DNA of 64,000 nucleotides, taken from positions 16,514,221 to 16,578,220 of the forward strand of contig OZ038527.1 in assembly GCA_964036665.1 (NCBI GenBank), given 5' to 3'. The position numbers and the translations under genes are program-made. Each line of letters begins with the position of its first letter. The stretch's first letter is position 1. A model generated the notes under the pieces. It had not been told where the DNA came from. It saw only the letters and a program-made list of their open reading frames with translations, and did no database searches. The DNA comes from Gordius sp. MW1. Taxonomy: Eukaryota; Nematomorpha; Gordioida; Gordea; Gordiidae. Shown here one piece after another: positions 41,001 through 56,000 of the stretch.

Positions 41001-44000
41001 ATAAACATAAATAAAAGTTGTTTACTTTTAATTGCTATGCAATTTAACTAGTTTTTGGGTTAGAATCCCGGAGTTTTTTTGACTCTTATGATTGTTCTTG
41101 TTACTATCATTGATAATAAGACTTTTTGGCCGTCCGTTGGCTGCTGACGAATGAAAAAAATGACCATTGGCCAAAATGTGAATCCGAGTTTATTTTTTCG
41201 TTTTTTTGACTATTATGATTGTTCCTGTTACTACCATTGCTATTATGACTTTTTGGCCGTCCGCTGGCTCCTGACCGATGGAAAAAATGACCATTGGCCA
41301 AAATGTGAATCGAAATTATTTTTTTCGTTTTTTTTTGACTATTATGATTGTTCCTGTTCCTACCATTGCTATTATGACTTTTTGGCCGTCCGCTGGCTGC
41401 TGACCAATGGAATAAAATGACCATTGGCCAAAATGTGATTCGAAAACTTTTTTTTCGTTTTTTTTTTACTATTATGAATTTATATCCACTTTTACCGTGT
41501 CCTGGCTGCTGACCAATGGAAAAAAATGACCATTGGCCAAAATGTGATTCGAAAATTTTTTTTTCGTTTTTTTACTCTTATGAATTTATATCCACTTTTA
41601 CCGTGTGCTGGCTGCTGACCAATGGAAAAAAATGACCATTGGCCAAAGTGAGCTTCAAAATTTTTTTTTCCGTTTTTTTGGCTATCATTGACTTATAGAG
41701 TATCTGTTGGTACTGACCAATAGAGAAAAAGTGACCATTGGCCAAATTTTTGATTTTTTTAATTAAAAATTGTAAAAATTCAACAAAAAATTTCTCCCAA
41801 CAATTCTGCAAATTCTTAACATTGTGTTGTTTTATAATATAATGTTTGTTAGACCCATAATCACTAAAGGCTATAAATACTAATGTAATACGCAACTAGA
41901 TGCAAACACTAAATCTAACCCTAACCCTTGCCTATATTACATTTTGCCTATATTACATTTTGCCTATAATGGAAAATTTGTATAAATAATTAATTAATCA
42001 TTAGGCATTTAATACCCCCCTATAGGCATTCTCGCCCCTTCCCACCTTTCTCCCCCATAAATTGCATAGCAAATATGATACATTTATACGAAGTACAGAT
42101 AAGTCGTCCCCCCTTCCCTTCCCCTCTTCCCTTCCCTTCTCCCCCTTCCCACGAGGGCCGAAGGCCCGAGTTTTATATATTAATTAATTTTATATGCACC
42201 CTTATTAATTTTCTATTAGGGATGTAAATATTGACCGAGAATTAAAAAATTTATCGTATTTTTTAAATATTTCTAAATTAAATGACGTCGAATATATTGC
42301 ATGTTGCGAATGTCAAACTTAACGGCATTACTATCGTAACATTTTTTTAAGCGTAATGAAGATTTCTTAGATATTTTTTGTGAGAAACTTTAAAGAATTT
42401 TGTCTATCATTTTTTCATAGCAAGTAACAATCCCGTTTTTAAGTTAAAAATTATAAAAACAATGAAATTATCTACCTTATATGTCACAAAGTCAAGTGTG
42501 GATGTATATAAGGTTGTCGATCCATCCGAAAAATAAAGAATGTTTTGGGGGTCCTTAATTATAAATTGTATAAAAGTTTTGAGAAAATTTCACCCTTATT
42601 GGTTATACCCTTGGAAATTATAATAGACCTTATAAACCACCTAAGATCACCTCTTAAAATAAACGACAAATGGATCATTGATGGCTTTGGAATTTTCCAG
42701 CATTTTGGACAATAATGTTACATTTTATATTCGAAATTAATTTTATTATATTGCGGGTTTGTTAATAATTTGAAGAAGATAATAAATACCCCATTTAGGA
42801 GTGCCGCAATAAACTTAACGCTTAGAATGTGACTACAAGATTAACTATGGTTATACTGATGAGCTCTAATAAGAGCGGAAACGTTATATGTCTGTGTTGT
42901 TATCATTTTCGAGTCACGTGTTAAAAAAGATAGGGATACGATACATATAGTCAAATTAGTCTTTAATTAAAATTGCCTCTAGATGGCGCTAATCAGAGTG
43001 TACTTTTAAGATTATTGCGGCACTCCTAAATGGGGTATTTGTTATCTGCTTCAAATGTTGCATTTCTTACTGTTTTAATTTTAAAACATAAAAAGATGAC
43101 TGCTGGGCTACTATTAAAGAATGATAAAAAATGTTTTTCTAATTTTTCGCAAAAAATATCTAAGAAATCTTCGTACTACGGAATTATTTCGATAGTGGTG
43201 AGGTTAACTGTCAACCATTGTTTATATGTTATGTATTCAATGTCCTTTAATTCAAATTTTTAATATACGATCTTTAATTTTTTTAATCCCTGGACAATAT
43301 TTACACTTTCCTATGTAACATATTGGTAAGGGCGGATTGCATATCATTTTGGCTAATATGTCTTAAAGGCCTTTATCGCCTTTTGTAAATGATTCAAGAT
43401 TAGAACATATTATATCATTAATGCAACATTTGGATGATATTGGCAAACGCATACGATATGTGTGCCACTAGCTCCTGCCACTATTATACGTTATTTAGGT
43501 CTTAACTCGGCAAATTTGGAAAATCCTTCTTTAATTTGGGATATAACTCTTTAAAGCTAATATATATTACTTTAATAATAAACTGAACCAAATGTTTTTG
43601 CGTTTGAACTTTATTTCCGTCTACAGTCATAGATACAAAATTGAAATCCTTTTTGTCACCCATCATTACTCGTTATATTTCATCACTACAATAGAAATAT
43701 TTTACAAAATTAACGGTTCCCTCACTCAAGGTTTTCCCGAGCTTTAGGTTAGGAGTGGACAAAATTTCCCTCTCCTTTTTTAGCTTTTTGGCTCGCTTAG
43801 CCATATTTTAAGTTACGAAAAAATAGTTTGCAATTTGCTGTCCAACTATTTGGCAACAAGGTTAAAAGCCTATATTTATCACTTTTATTTAAAAGAGGAA
43901 AGTTTTCTTTTATAACCTTGAGAATCTCCAAGTCTTGATCAGCGATTTCACTGTCTAAATCCACATTTAATAAGGATGCGATGACATTTTATATATTAGC

Positions 44001-47000
44001 TTAGGACCATAAACACACGACAAGAACAAAAACTAATATTTGTTTTGATAATTATCAAAGTATTACTGAATTCTTTAGTTATTTTACGAAGATTCTTTCT
44101 CAAAAAAATATAGTTGACGGAGCAATTTAATATAGCCTATTCGGGAAACAACTTAACTTACTATTACGATTTATTTTGATTATAAAAAGATGGGGTATCG
44201 AGCGAGCGGGGGCATAGTGCTATATAAAATTGCTATATGGGTATTTCTAATAAAAGATTTCCAACTTGCAATGATAGATTTCTATGTATTTATTTTTGCT
44301 CTAATTGGAATAAAAGTTCTTATTTCATGATATTTTAACACTTTGCTGATGGCCGGTCATATTTGTCATTTCAAAAAAAACTATGGTAGGAGGCGAGTAA
44401 TTTTAAAAATTATTAAATTGAAGTCCAAGAGTCGATGGCGTTTATAACAGATTTTGACCTTAGATTGCCCCGAGTCCCAACTTAAAAAGTATTGAACCAA
44501 ATTAGCTTAGACTTTCAATTCAATATTTATTGCTTGTTATTGCCTCCTGACCAAATTTCATAAAAATCCTAGGGGGCCGGCCGAATCTGTGATTATATGA
44601 CACGGAGTACCCCCCCCCCCCACATTAATACTATATAACCAAATTACTTAAAACTTAATGAAATTTAAAATAAAATGTTTATATTTAACCTACATAATCT
44701 TCAGTTGACATAAACTCCCCATATTTGCCTCGTTACGAATCAAAGCTGGCCAACAATGCCTCCTTGAGAAAGTTCTTAGCCAAACACCCCCTGGAACGGT
44801 AAGTTTCAATATAAATTTATTTGTTCGCGACTATTAAATATTTCACCCTTCCGATTCCTAGATTTATGTACGAGCTGATGTCCCACCTTCCCAAAATTGA
44901 ATCCTACATTGGCCAACCCTCCGAGGCTTTGCAATACTATCAACTTATCCTTCACCTCGATAACATCATCACGCACAATAAGCTCAACTCCGAAAACGAG
45001 CCTGCCCCCGATGGCATCATCACATTTTCCCTCCTCATTACACTTATTCATCTAATCGACAAAAAAGTAGCTTTCTAATATATTATGACAACTAGAGTTG
45101 TTAAATTGCTAACTTCCTTCAACTCCGGCTACCATCTGCTCGAGTTTCTGCTCGGCCCTCGAGCATTTTTATATGCTACTGTTCTGCCTAGTGCACCGAA
45201 CAGCGAGCACTTATTGTGCTAACGCGCATATTAAGCATCTCAGTATGCGTGCTCGCGTCTGGAGTTTGAAGCAAGTTAGCAATTTAACAACTCTAATGAC
45301 AACTCTGGCATTAAATCCGTTTTAGGTTAATAAAAATGAGGAAATACACCAGGCATCGATGTCAAATATTTTGACATACGTTGGATTAAAGTGCTTAGAC
45401 GTCCTTTTGCGGAGAATACAATTGTACGAAGATATGGAAAAGGTTGGATTTACTTTTGTAATGCCGTTTTTATAAACTCATTAAATTATCTAACCGCAAA
45501 AAATGTTGCCAAGTTGTTGTAAATTTTATTTTAAATATAATTACTTGATATAATCCCTGGAGGGTTTATCCCATTTTGGAGTCCTTAAATTGAACAAATG
45601 CGTGTCTAATATTTATGTGAATATTTCAGCTATATATTACCCTATCGAATATATAAATTGGAGAGATATTTATAAATCTAAATAATCATCTTGCATATTA
45701 TTCTTAATGATCATAATATAAAAGTAACTGATTTTCATGAAAAGGATGACAGCTGGGTATTATTTATGTTCCTGAATTTAGATATCTAACACCGAACCTC
45801 TCCTCGACGCATTGTATCATCTTAACGAATTGTGTTTGGATATGTGTCAGAATTTGCACACCAATAATTGGAAGACCATCATCGGGGTAATATGATTTGT
45901 TGGTTTTTATTTTGATGCTCAGTAGGCAAGGTTATGTCAAAGTTTTTACAAAACTTGCGTTAAATTTTTTAAATAAAGCATAGCTATTTTTTTAATAGAA
46001 AAATATGTTAAACGTTTAAAAAATTGATTAAATGGAGCTTTTATAATATTTATGTTTTTTTTTCAATATTAACTTAATTTTAGGGTGAGAACACGCATGC
46101 CAAATATGAGAGAGGCTTTGATCCTTTTACTCCCTACCCAAAGATAAATTTGTTGCCGTTTGTTCCCTTTAGCTACTCTAACATGCCAAACATATACCTT
46201 ACGACTATGTACGCCGAATTACTCACCAAAATTTCAATCAAATTAATTTACCAGGTATTATTAAAATTATAATGAAAGAAAGATGCTTTTTGCGCTTTAA
46301 GTTGCACTAAATGCTAGGCATTATTGGTAATAGTATTACTTACCGCCTGTGAAATGGCTAAACTTATGTAGATTATATGCGTTCGGCTATAACCTTTGTT
46401 TTAAATTTACTTTGTCAATTTGTGCCCTATAATTTTGGCTTAAACATAATTAGAGAATGATATCATATTTAAATATTACGGTTAAAACGCTTAGCTGGGT
46501 TTGATTTGAAGATTGGGGTTTAAAATGAGTTTTAGTATTTGATTATGTCTCAGTTGATAAGACACTTTTAACATTAAGATCGTCATCTCTAATAGGTTTT
46601 TTAACGAAATAATTCACAAACCTTCATTTCTTTGCATGTACACAAAGAGTAGAAATTTTTTTATTTAAAGTTATAACATTGATTTTGTTTTTCTCATAAA
46701 CGTTTCGTACTTTTTATAGCTTTACACTGTGATTTTTATTAAAAGTGTTATCACGCAAACATATTTAGCTGAACATTGTTTTGGCCCACTTTGATCCTCA
46801 GTACGCGCACTTTAGTACCGCAAACGTGAAAGTTTTAGAACAACTTTGCCTAAAGTTCCTCAACTGTGGAGACGCTCGAGCTGCCCTTCCCTCTGTCGGC
46901 TCCAAGAGATTGTTCCCCAGCAAAACACCAACCGATGTATTTTTATTATAATGAATAAGAGAACGCCCAACTTTTTTTATTTTTTTATTTAATAAATATG

Positions 47001-50000
47001 GCTTTTTACTAAGCATCAGAAACCTTTTTATATTTTAATTGAAAACTAACGTTATTCGTTTACATCGAACGCCTTATCACCATAAACTATCTTCTACGAC
47101 TTAACCGATTACACTTTGTTAAAAGCAGTCTTCATTCTATGCTTTTTTATAAATACAACTTTATTTGCCAATTGATATTTTAACTTTGTATAATTTTACG
47201 TGAAGTCTGCGGGGTCAAGCTTATTTTCTGGTTTGTCCAAGTGTTTGAACGACGAACGAAAGTACACTCAAAGGCTTTTCAAGAAAGTGTTGATTAGCGT
47301 TTGTTGCGACGGGCACAAAAGCCTAGCAAAGCAACGCATGGATCTGTTTGCTTTGCAGGCTTGCACCGTTAGAATACAACATTTTTTGGACGTTATTCAA
47401 GTGTGCGATCCCAAAATCGACTCCGGTTTCGCCTTAACTAACGTTCTCTTCGTTAGTTCCACCTTTGGTAATTTTTTTATACATGTTTTTTAAATATTCT
47501 GGCTTGTCAAATTCTAAAGTTTCTTAATGTTTAGTTTTATTATTGGTCAAATAATATAAGTGTTGGCTGGTCAGCACAAAGTTTTGCTGTTCATCTTACT
47601 CGGATTTTATAATACCTACTATTTTTGTTCGTATTGTGTATTATTAAATGTTGGAAAAGATTGAACGAAAAATCACTTTAATCAAACCTCTATCAGGCAT
47701 AGTTCGAAATGATCAATGCCTCTAACCCAATTAAAGGGTATGTTGGGGCATTAGAGCCTTGCAAAATGGATTTTCATCGGCCCCAGCCTGGCCCGATTAC
47801 GCTACTAAGTTTCTAATCGAGTTGATTTATTTAAACCATACTTTATAAAAGGTAAGTAGGCCTGAGCTTAGGGCCTCGGGTCGGGCTGTTTCATCAAGCC
47901 TGGCTGGTTTGTTAAATTTTGTCCGAGCCCGAACCGACATTATCCGGCCGGGTCGGACTTCGGGCTGCCCGTGCAGGGCTCTATGGGACATGCACACTGT
48001 TCAATGGAATTTATATAAAAATTTAAATTTTTGCTCGATTTTTGTTGATTCTAGTGAAGGCTGTTGTATTCTTTAACCGTCTAATTAAACGTAATTCTCA
48101 TATAAATTTTACACTTAAGTTCTGTGGCATAATGTTTTTGGTGCACTTAATTCCTTATAGAGAGATACGATATGATAGAGGATTTGGTAGCCGATCTTAA
48201 ACATTGCCTCGAGATCGCTATAATCAGAAGGGGCAACTGGCAGCTTTTTTGCCTCGACAATCCATCCACCATCTTCCCTCTCCTACTAAAATGTTGTAGC
48301 CTTTTTAACCAAAGCGAAATTGGTGTGACCGTTTTGAAACTACTTCTTTCCTCCATCCAATTTGACAATTTTACTTCATGCGAAGCTGAGAACGGAGGTT
48401 TGTTAAAGAATTATTATTATAATTTTATCTTGTTTGCATAAAATTTCAATTTTCAGTATTGACTAGTGTCTCAAACGCATTGATTTATGTCGAGTAAAAA
48501 GTAGGACGTGCTATCTTTGATGAGAGAAGCATACATTTTCTAGCGATCTTTTGTGGGATTATCACCTTTATGAAAATACAACTGTTATTAAGGCTAGAGT
48601 ATTTGATTAAAATGCATTAAACAATCTACATCGCTTTAACTTTAATAAGTGTATTTCAATAAATGTAATAACTTTATTATTTCTAGTCGATCTTACCAAG
48701 CACCGTTATATTGAACCACAATTAAGAAGCGAAATTCAGCCACTTTTGACGGAATTTGTGTGCCATAACTTGATACACAATACGAACCCTGATACAATGA
48801 ATTTGACAAAGAATTTTGTCCTTTTATATTACAGGTATTTATAAAATATGAAGATGCAAATATATAATTCCTAACATTAGTCCTAAAGTATAATTAATGT
48901 TCTTTATACATTTTTTCCTTTTGATTAAGGCAAAGTCGTAAAAATGATAAATTAACAATCCTACACACTCTCGTGAAATCTTGCCTGCCCATGACACTTA
49001 ACATGGGGGAACGTGCGTCAGGATTCATTGATATCGTGGCCGAGTTAACATTTCTGTTGATCAAAAATCAATCGCTTGGCCCCGCTAATTTGGCGAGCAA
49101 AACCGATACCTTTCTAATGTACTTAGCTTTGTACCTGATGAAAGAACTCCAGGCTAAAAATTACCGTTTTTACCATCATCCCAACCTCACTCTGTACACG
49201 GAGCTATCGAGGCTAATTAAATTGTCCAACAAATTTTATTTTACTGCCCGACCTTGCAAGAATTGCATAGCTCCCGAACCAAATGCGGTTAGTATGATTA
49301 TATTATTTTTATGTTAATTCATAGATTAGACAGTGGATTTTTAAAGAATTATTTATCAATTAGTGAATCATTTATATTTTGGAAAATCTTTTTAAACCTC
49401 ATATAATCTTTAAACCCTAGATTTAAATGGCTTTATACTACTGAATTATCAACTGAAATGAACAATTTATCAATCTTGAATGCATTGTTATACTTATTAA
49501 CTAGTACCATTCTTCTAATTTCACTCTAACAACTTAGACCTTAAAGCTTTCGGGGATCAAAAAGGAAGCGAAATACACTTCGTTTGCCATCATTATCAAA
49601 TTTGTCACGACATATTCTATTTCGAGTATCACAATTAAATTGAGCGACATCAAGAAGACAAAAATGGTAAATATAACATAGATGACATATTCGTTTTAAA
49701 TTGTCGATTTTTATATATAATGGCTACCTCTCCCACCAATTTATGTTTAAAATGTTTCGATATCATTTATTACCCTACTTGTATAATAATTTAAAGAAAT
49801 CTTTTTACTGTGTTTATTATAAAACATGATCTTTTTTAGAAATTGTTGTGATACTAATTTTTTATTTTTATAATTTCAATAGGTTAAATCTTTTTCGCTG
49901 TACGTCAACAATTCGCCCAACGCATCAATAATAGATCTGAAAAACCCCGTGGCAACGAATATCAATTGGTTTCAGGCAACGGATCGTGCCTATCTCAACC

Positions 50001-53000
50001 CTTCCCAAACATTTTACAAAATAGAATTTCCCCTTCCCATCTTGGCCAGCAATATGAAAATAGTGTACGATTCTTTCCACTCCACTCCCACCACCCCTTC
50101 TTCCCCCAACGCTAGCACTAGCGGTGTCAATTGCCCGAGGTGTAATACCGTCGTGGTTTCACAAACGGGCATATGTGGCAACTGTGGCGAGAACGTATTT
50201 CAATGCACAAAATGCAGGTTTGTCATTCAATTTGAGGGAATTCTACGCTTTTCTGATTTGATTATCGTTTACTTAGCTCAAATTTTGTTATAAATTTAGA
50301 TTTATGCTTTTTAAGCATGATTCCATGAGTGTTATATACCATGGACTTTGTTTGGGGAATGTTTAATATGATGAAAAATTCGGCTTTTAATCTATACAAT
50401 AATTTACTAAATTATGGCACTAACTTTGAGCATTAGCTCTTTATTCGAAGTTAAGATTTAGCTAAATCGATTTGGCTACTATGAAGTGAGTTATCAATCA
50501 TGTTTGATTACAACATTGTAAGGTAGACTTACATAGCGTATTTAGTATGGGTGAAGCCTATAAAATTCTATGAGCATATTTATACAAAAAATCTAGACAG
50601 GCCAAATTAATTGAATATAATGTGTTTTTATAACCATTAATTGTTTCCACTTGCTTAGGTCGATAAATTACGATGAAAAAGACCCATTTCTCTGCATCAA
50701 CTGTGGCTATTGCAAATACGCCAAGTTTGAGTTCTCCCTTAGCGCTCATCAAGTATCTACCGTTGAGCCTATCAACAACGAAGACGATTATAAAACGGTA
50801 AACTATATTAAAACTTGATTTATCCTTGAGATTTTTAGTTTTCTTTGCTATTTTTTCAAATCTTTTTTATTAAATTGATTAATTTGTAGTTAAGATAACA
50901 AATAATACTTGATTATTGAAAGCTTTTCTTACAAAAAATTTCTTGTGATAGGCTTTAGCGGATATGAATGCTTTGGTAGAAAAGGGCGACAAAATTAAGA
51001 ACAAATTGAACGCCTGTAAAGATGTCATATGTAATTTGATGTCTCACCTACGATCAGCCGAAGGCACGAGGATTAAAGATAATCAAGTATTTAATGTATT
51101 ATGTGAATTCTAGCTAATTTCTAGCTTAAGGCATCTCACACGACGGACGAAAAGGATCCTGCCAAACTTATCCAACTAATAAATCACAAATATGGTACTG
51201 AGTGTAAGACGGCCTTTGAGGATTTGTACAAGGTAAACGAGCAAATAGAAGCGCTGGAAAAAGAAGTTAAGAGGAGTAGTATTAAGCTTAATCAATATTT
51301 TGGATCTTCACCAACAACCGCAAGGTGTAGATTATGCTTTGAATTACATGCTCTATTAATCCTACACTAGCCCTAAGAATAATTAGATGCCGTTTTTTAT
51401 TAGATTTTTGTTTTATTAAGTTCATTAAATTTTTTAAAGATATTTATAAAACCATATAAATTTAATTACTTCATAATTTAAGATAAAGTACAATGAATTT
51501 TAATTGTCCCCTTTTTAATCAGCAATTCTGAGCGGTTAATTAATAAGAAAGTTTACGCTTGTCATTTCATTTAGCGTGGAAATCTATAAACGAGCTCAAA
51601 AGCCCGCTTCTTGTTTGCACTGTTTGATGATGGACATGCACCACATTTTACAAATTATTGCGACCCTGATTAAACGCCAAGACATTCGTAAAGAACTGCT
51701 GCTAAACGTAAATCTTTTTAGAGTTATTCCCTAAAATTTATACTGTATTTTAGGGTCTGTTGGACGAATTGATTTTGGCTAATTTGCGGATTAAATCTGA
51801 ATACGTGGCAGATATCATTGCTTACGCTACCTTGGATGAACCTATGGAATTAAATCGCGTTTACGAGAAAATATTTGAAAGGCTAGAAACTGCTATAACT
51901 CCCTGCCTTTTACCCGAAGGCAAATATGCTGTTACCCTTAAAAATGGTATGGTAAAGGATACCCTAGAACACTTGAAGTATGACTTAGCTTTCGTGTTGA
52001 AAAACGCATCTTTGATAGACTCTTGTTGGGAAATTCGGATCAAAAATGGTTAGGAAATATATATATATAAACGCTTTTACAGAATGTAGAGAAGTAAAAT
52101 TATGACTAACTATTAATGATGAAAGTAGTTTTTTAGGTTATCTTATTTTAGTTTACTAGATCACAGTTGTTGGTAAATGGGGATATATACGTTATATAAA
52201 GTGTTGATTTTGTATCAGTAAGCAACCTTAAACGATAATCATAACTCGAGCCATTTAATCTTTTAAGATGTTATATCAACTAAGATAAGACCAAGTTGTT
52301 TATTGATAACCATATTAAGTTTTAAATAATCGACAAAATTGTTTTTTTAATATTTGTAGTAATTTAAGCGGGCTAGCCCGAACATGATAGGGAAAAATGT
52401 TTGCTGGTTTCAGGAACCGTCTCCCATTTGGTTTAGAGTTTCTGCTTTTATAGGTCTATAAAATTCACCAATGCGTCTATGCTTGTAGAAAATTATTAAA
52501 GGTTGTTTATATTTTTTTAGTATGGAGACTTTTGTCTTTCGCATTGATTTATCAACCCCACGCTCCACCGCTCACCGATTACCTTATTTTACCCCTTATA
52601 CGTTCTCTGCTTAACAACATGCATATTTCTGCATCGAAATCGGTGGACATGATTCCAAAGGGGGAAAAGACTAAGCCTAATGGCAAGGTTGATAATGCTA
52701 GACCTAATGAAAAAGAAGTTGAAAGCGTTGACAAAGATCCTACTAAACATTTGAGCGAAAGGGATATAACGGAGTGGCTGTGCAACAACGATACCTTCGA
52801 AACGCTTTTTAACACCAAGCTTACTTATGACCATGAAAGTATTAAGACTAGATTTTAAAAATTAAGCATTTAAATTTTTTAAATAATTTTCATGCAAGTC
52901 ATAAAACGATAATTTTATACTTGGTAATCTCTTGAAAATAGGTTAATACAGTTATTTGATAGTCGCGAATTCGGCCCTGCAGGGGGACCTGATTTGGCAA

Positions 53001-56000
53001 GCCCAGCCCTGCGGCAAAAATTAATATAGTTTGTGTATATGTATAAAATAGCTATTGGAAGTTTATTAGAATATAATCATTAGAAAAAAGATCATTTTTA
53101 ATTGTTATAAAGCTTTTAAGTACAATTAAATTGGTTTATATTATTAGGAAGATTAATTGGATTTTCAGTTTCATTATAATTTTTCATAGTAATTTTCATC
53201 TTTAAAATTTGCCTTAAAGCTTCAATTTTAGAAGATTTCGGGTTAGCTTGGGCTTATAAGCCCCAAATAATTAAAAAAAAATAGTTAGAGTATGTCATGC
53301 TTAATAATCATTTTGCTTCACAATTTATCTATCCGAAATCATTTGTGATTCAAGATGGCGTCACAGAAAACTAAACTTTCGTTAGAACTAATTATGGTAT
53401 CGTTACCACCCTTTCATTTATCCCTCGCAGCTAATATGTAGCTTTTTCCTATTTCAAATAACGTTGTTATCTTGATGTTTTTCATTTTATTTGAATTTAT
53501 TTTACATAACTTTATTTGCATATTATAGGGAAAGATTTTGTGTATCCCAACGCCTGGATGACACATTTGCTATTTTGCGGCAACAAAAAGGTTAGACAAC
53601 TGACAGTCAACGTATTAAAAGCCCTTAATCAAAGCAAGCATAGTCGCAAAATATGCGATTATCTCATTAGGTAACGCTATTTCCTTTTGGTGCCAATGTT
53701 AGGGGATGAAAAATATTTTTTAATCAAGCGTGTTTTTTTGCTCAAATATTATAATTTATGTCGATCTATAATATATCTTTGTGTTCTTTAATTCACATAA
53801 TCAAATTATAATGCATTTGCCAAATTTAAATACATTCATATAATTTTTTTGAATTTATTTTGATTTTTAAGCCTTGTTACTATATTTAAATGCTTTCTCT
53901 TTTTTTCTGTAGTCGACTGGAAAGTAATCGTATAGCAAATCTGACCAATACAGAAGAGTATTTTGAACTTCTGACTAAGCTTATCAAAACCTCCAATTCT
54001 ACCAGAAATTATATTAAGTCTCGCTGCAGATTTTCCAAAGTCAAAGCAATAATATCAGATGTAAGTTTAAACAATTAATAATGGAATTATTCCATTAATT
54101 TTAGCTCGTAGGTTCTCCCTTTAACACCACCTGCGAAACGAATAACGATAATGAAAATGCCATATTTTCTCTGCTCGGTAATCTAAATTTATACGTAATA
54201 TTGCAAATATCTTTATATGTCATTAGACCTCACCGAATTATTGTATGGAAAGTGTATGAAATCGGATGACTTCAATTTTATCTATGAAATGTTTTTACAA
54301 TTCAAAAATGATACCGTAATTAGTTCTAAAGCCTTTTTGCTGTGTCATGAAAAACTTGAAATTATGGTGCGAGAATACACAGGTATAAAGAGCTAACAGT
54401 TATTTCAAAATATTAAATAACTTAGATTTTTGTCTCAAACTTTGTGACTTTAATATAGATAAGGAGGAAAATTTTGAAAACTTCCTTAGGATCGGAATTT
54501 CATGTATGCTGAACAAAAATTTTCCCAATAACTTTTTGATCGTTTCTACGTTTAATGAAAATTTGGCCATTATTTTGCAACCCATGTCCGTGAGCCAGTC
54601 ACAAAGCAATTTCTACATGATTATTGAAAAGGATCTTCACCAAGAAGACTATTTACAGGTTATACTTAATAGTGTTTGTGATACCATTGTCCATACGAAA
54701 TTGTTAAGGCTATTTAGATTCGCAATATATTTTGTATCGTCGTATCCTATAAGCTAAAACGGAACCAAAGTGTTAATTTCTTTATTCTAAGTTTATCTAC
54801 CATAAATCTTTACCATTTTTTATTAACGCTGTAAATAATTCACTTAAATTTTTGAAACGAATGAATAATTAATACCTCTCAAACCTTTTGTGGCCCGAAC
54901 TTCATAAAATTAGTTAATTCCATTGTTGAATAACCTAAAATGACAACTTTTATAGGTCCAACTTATATATTTTTTTGTTGATTTTTTCAGGGAAGAATGC
55001 AAGAGAATCCCTACTCATCTACAGCTGAAGGACTTGGGCCAAGTATGAAGGATATCAAAAATAAAATTTGTCGAGATTGTGAACTCATCGCTTTGCTCGA
55101 GGACGATACTGGGATGGAGTTATTGGTCGATAATAAAATCATCAACTTAAATCTGTTGGTTAAAGTAAAGAACAATATAAAAACTTATGTTTTTAAAAAT
55201 TATTTAATCATTTGGATTTGAATAACTGTTGATAATAGGTTGCAAAACAAGAGGGCTTGTAATTTATTTCTCATTAAAAATCGCTATATCACTCCGTTTT
55301 TTGGCTTCAGTCTCTGCTGTTTTTTTTATTACAAAAATGAGTTAGGCTGCATCACGTATTTTTTTATTTTGCAAACTGACCATCATCATAGTTAAACATA
55401 AAAGTATAAATTATATGAATTTTTAATTCAGCTAAGCAAAGCAGCGGGTCTGGTCGGACAAAAGCAAATAATATTGCCTTGGGTTCGGGCTAATAATTTT
55501 TTATTCTCAAAACCCTGATCTAATGGTCTCTCTTTACGCCCATATGCAGGACGTTTTCGAAAGGGTGTGGCTACCTTCACATCCCTCTTCGGATACCATG
55601 CTCATCGTGTATAGAATGAGGGGATTACTGGGTGATGCGACTGAAGAATTTATCGAAACACTCACAGAATCTAGCACTACAACCTCTGCCAATCAATCTA
55701 ATCTCACAGAATCTTCACACGGGAATGTTGAAGAGAAAACTTCTCGTGAGACTGGACAAGATAATGAATTAGACCCTGAAGTGGCCAGAAAAATAGGCTT
55801 TCTTGATAAAACGAATTACTTAACCGTCACTATATCCAAGTAATTAACGGATAGGTGAACCTATATAAGTGTTGCTTCATAACCAAAAATTCTTCGTTAT
55901 AATTATTTGCCGACAATTACCTCACGTATAGTCGAGTTTTCGCAATCTGTCTAAATAACTTGACTTAAATCAAGAGCTAATTTATTTTCTAATTTGACCG

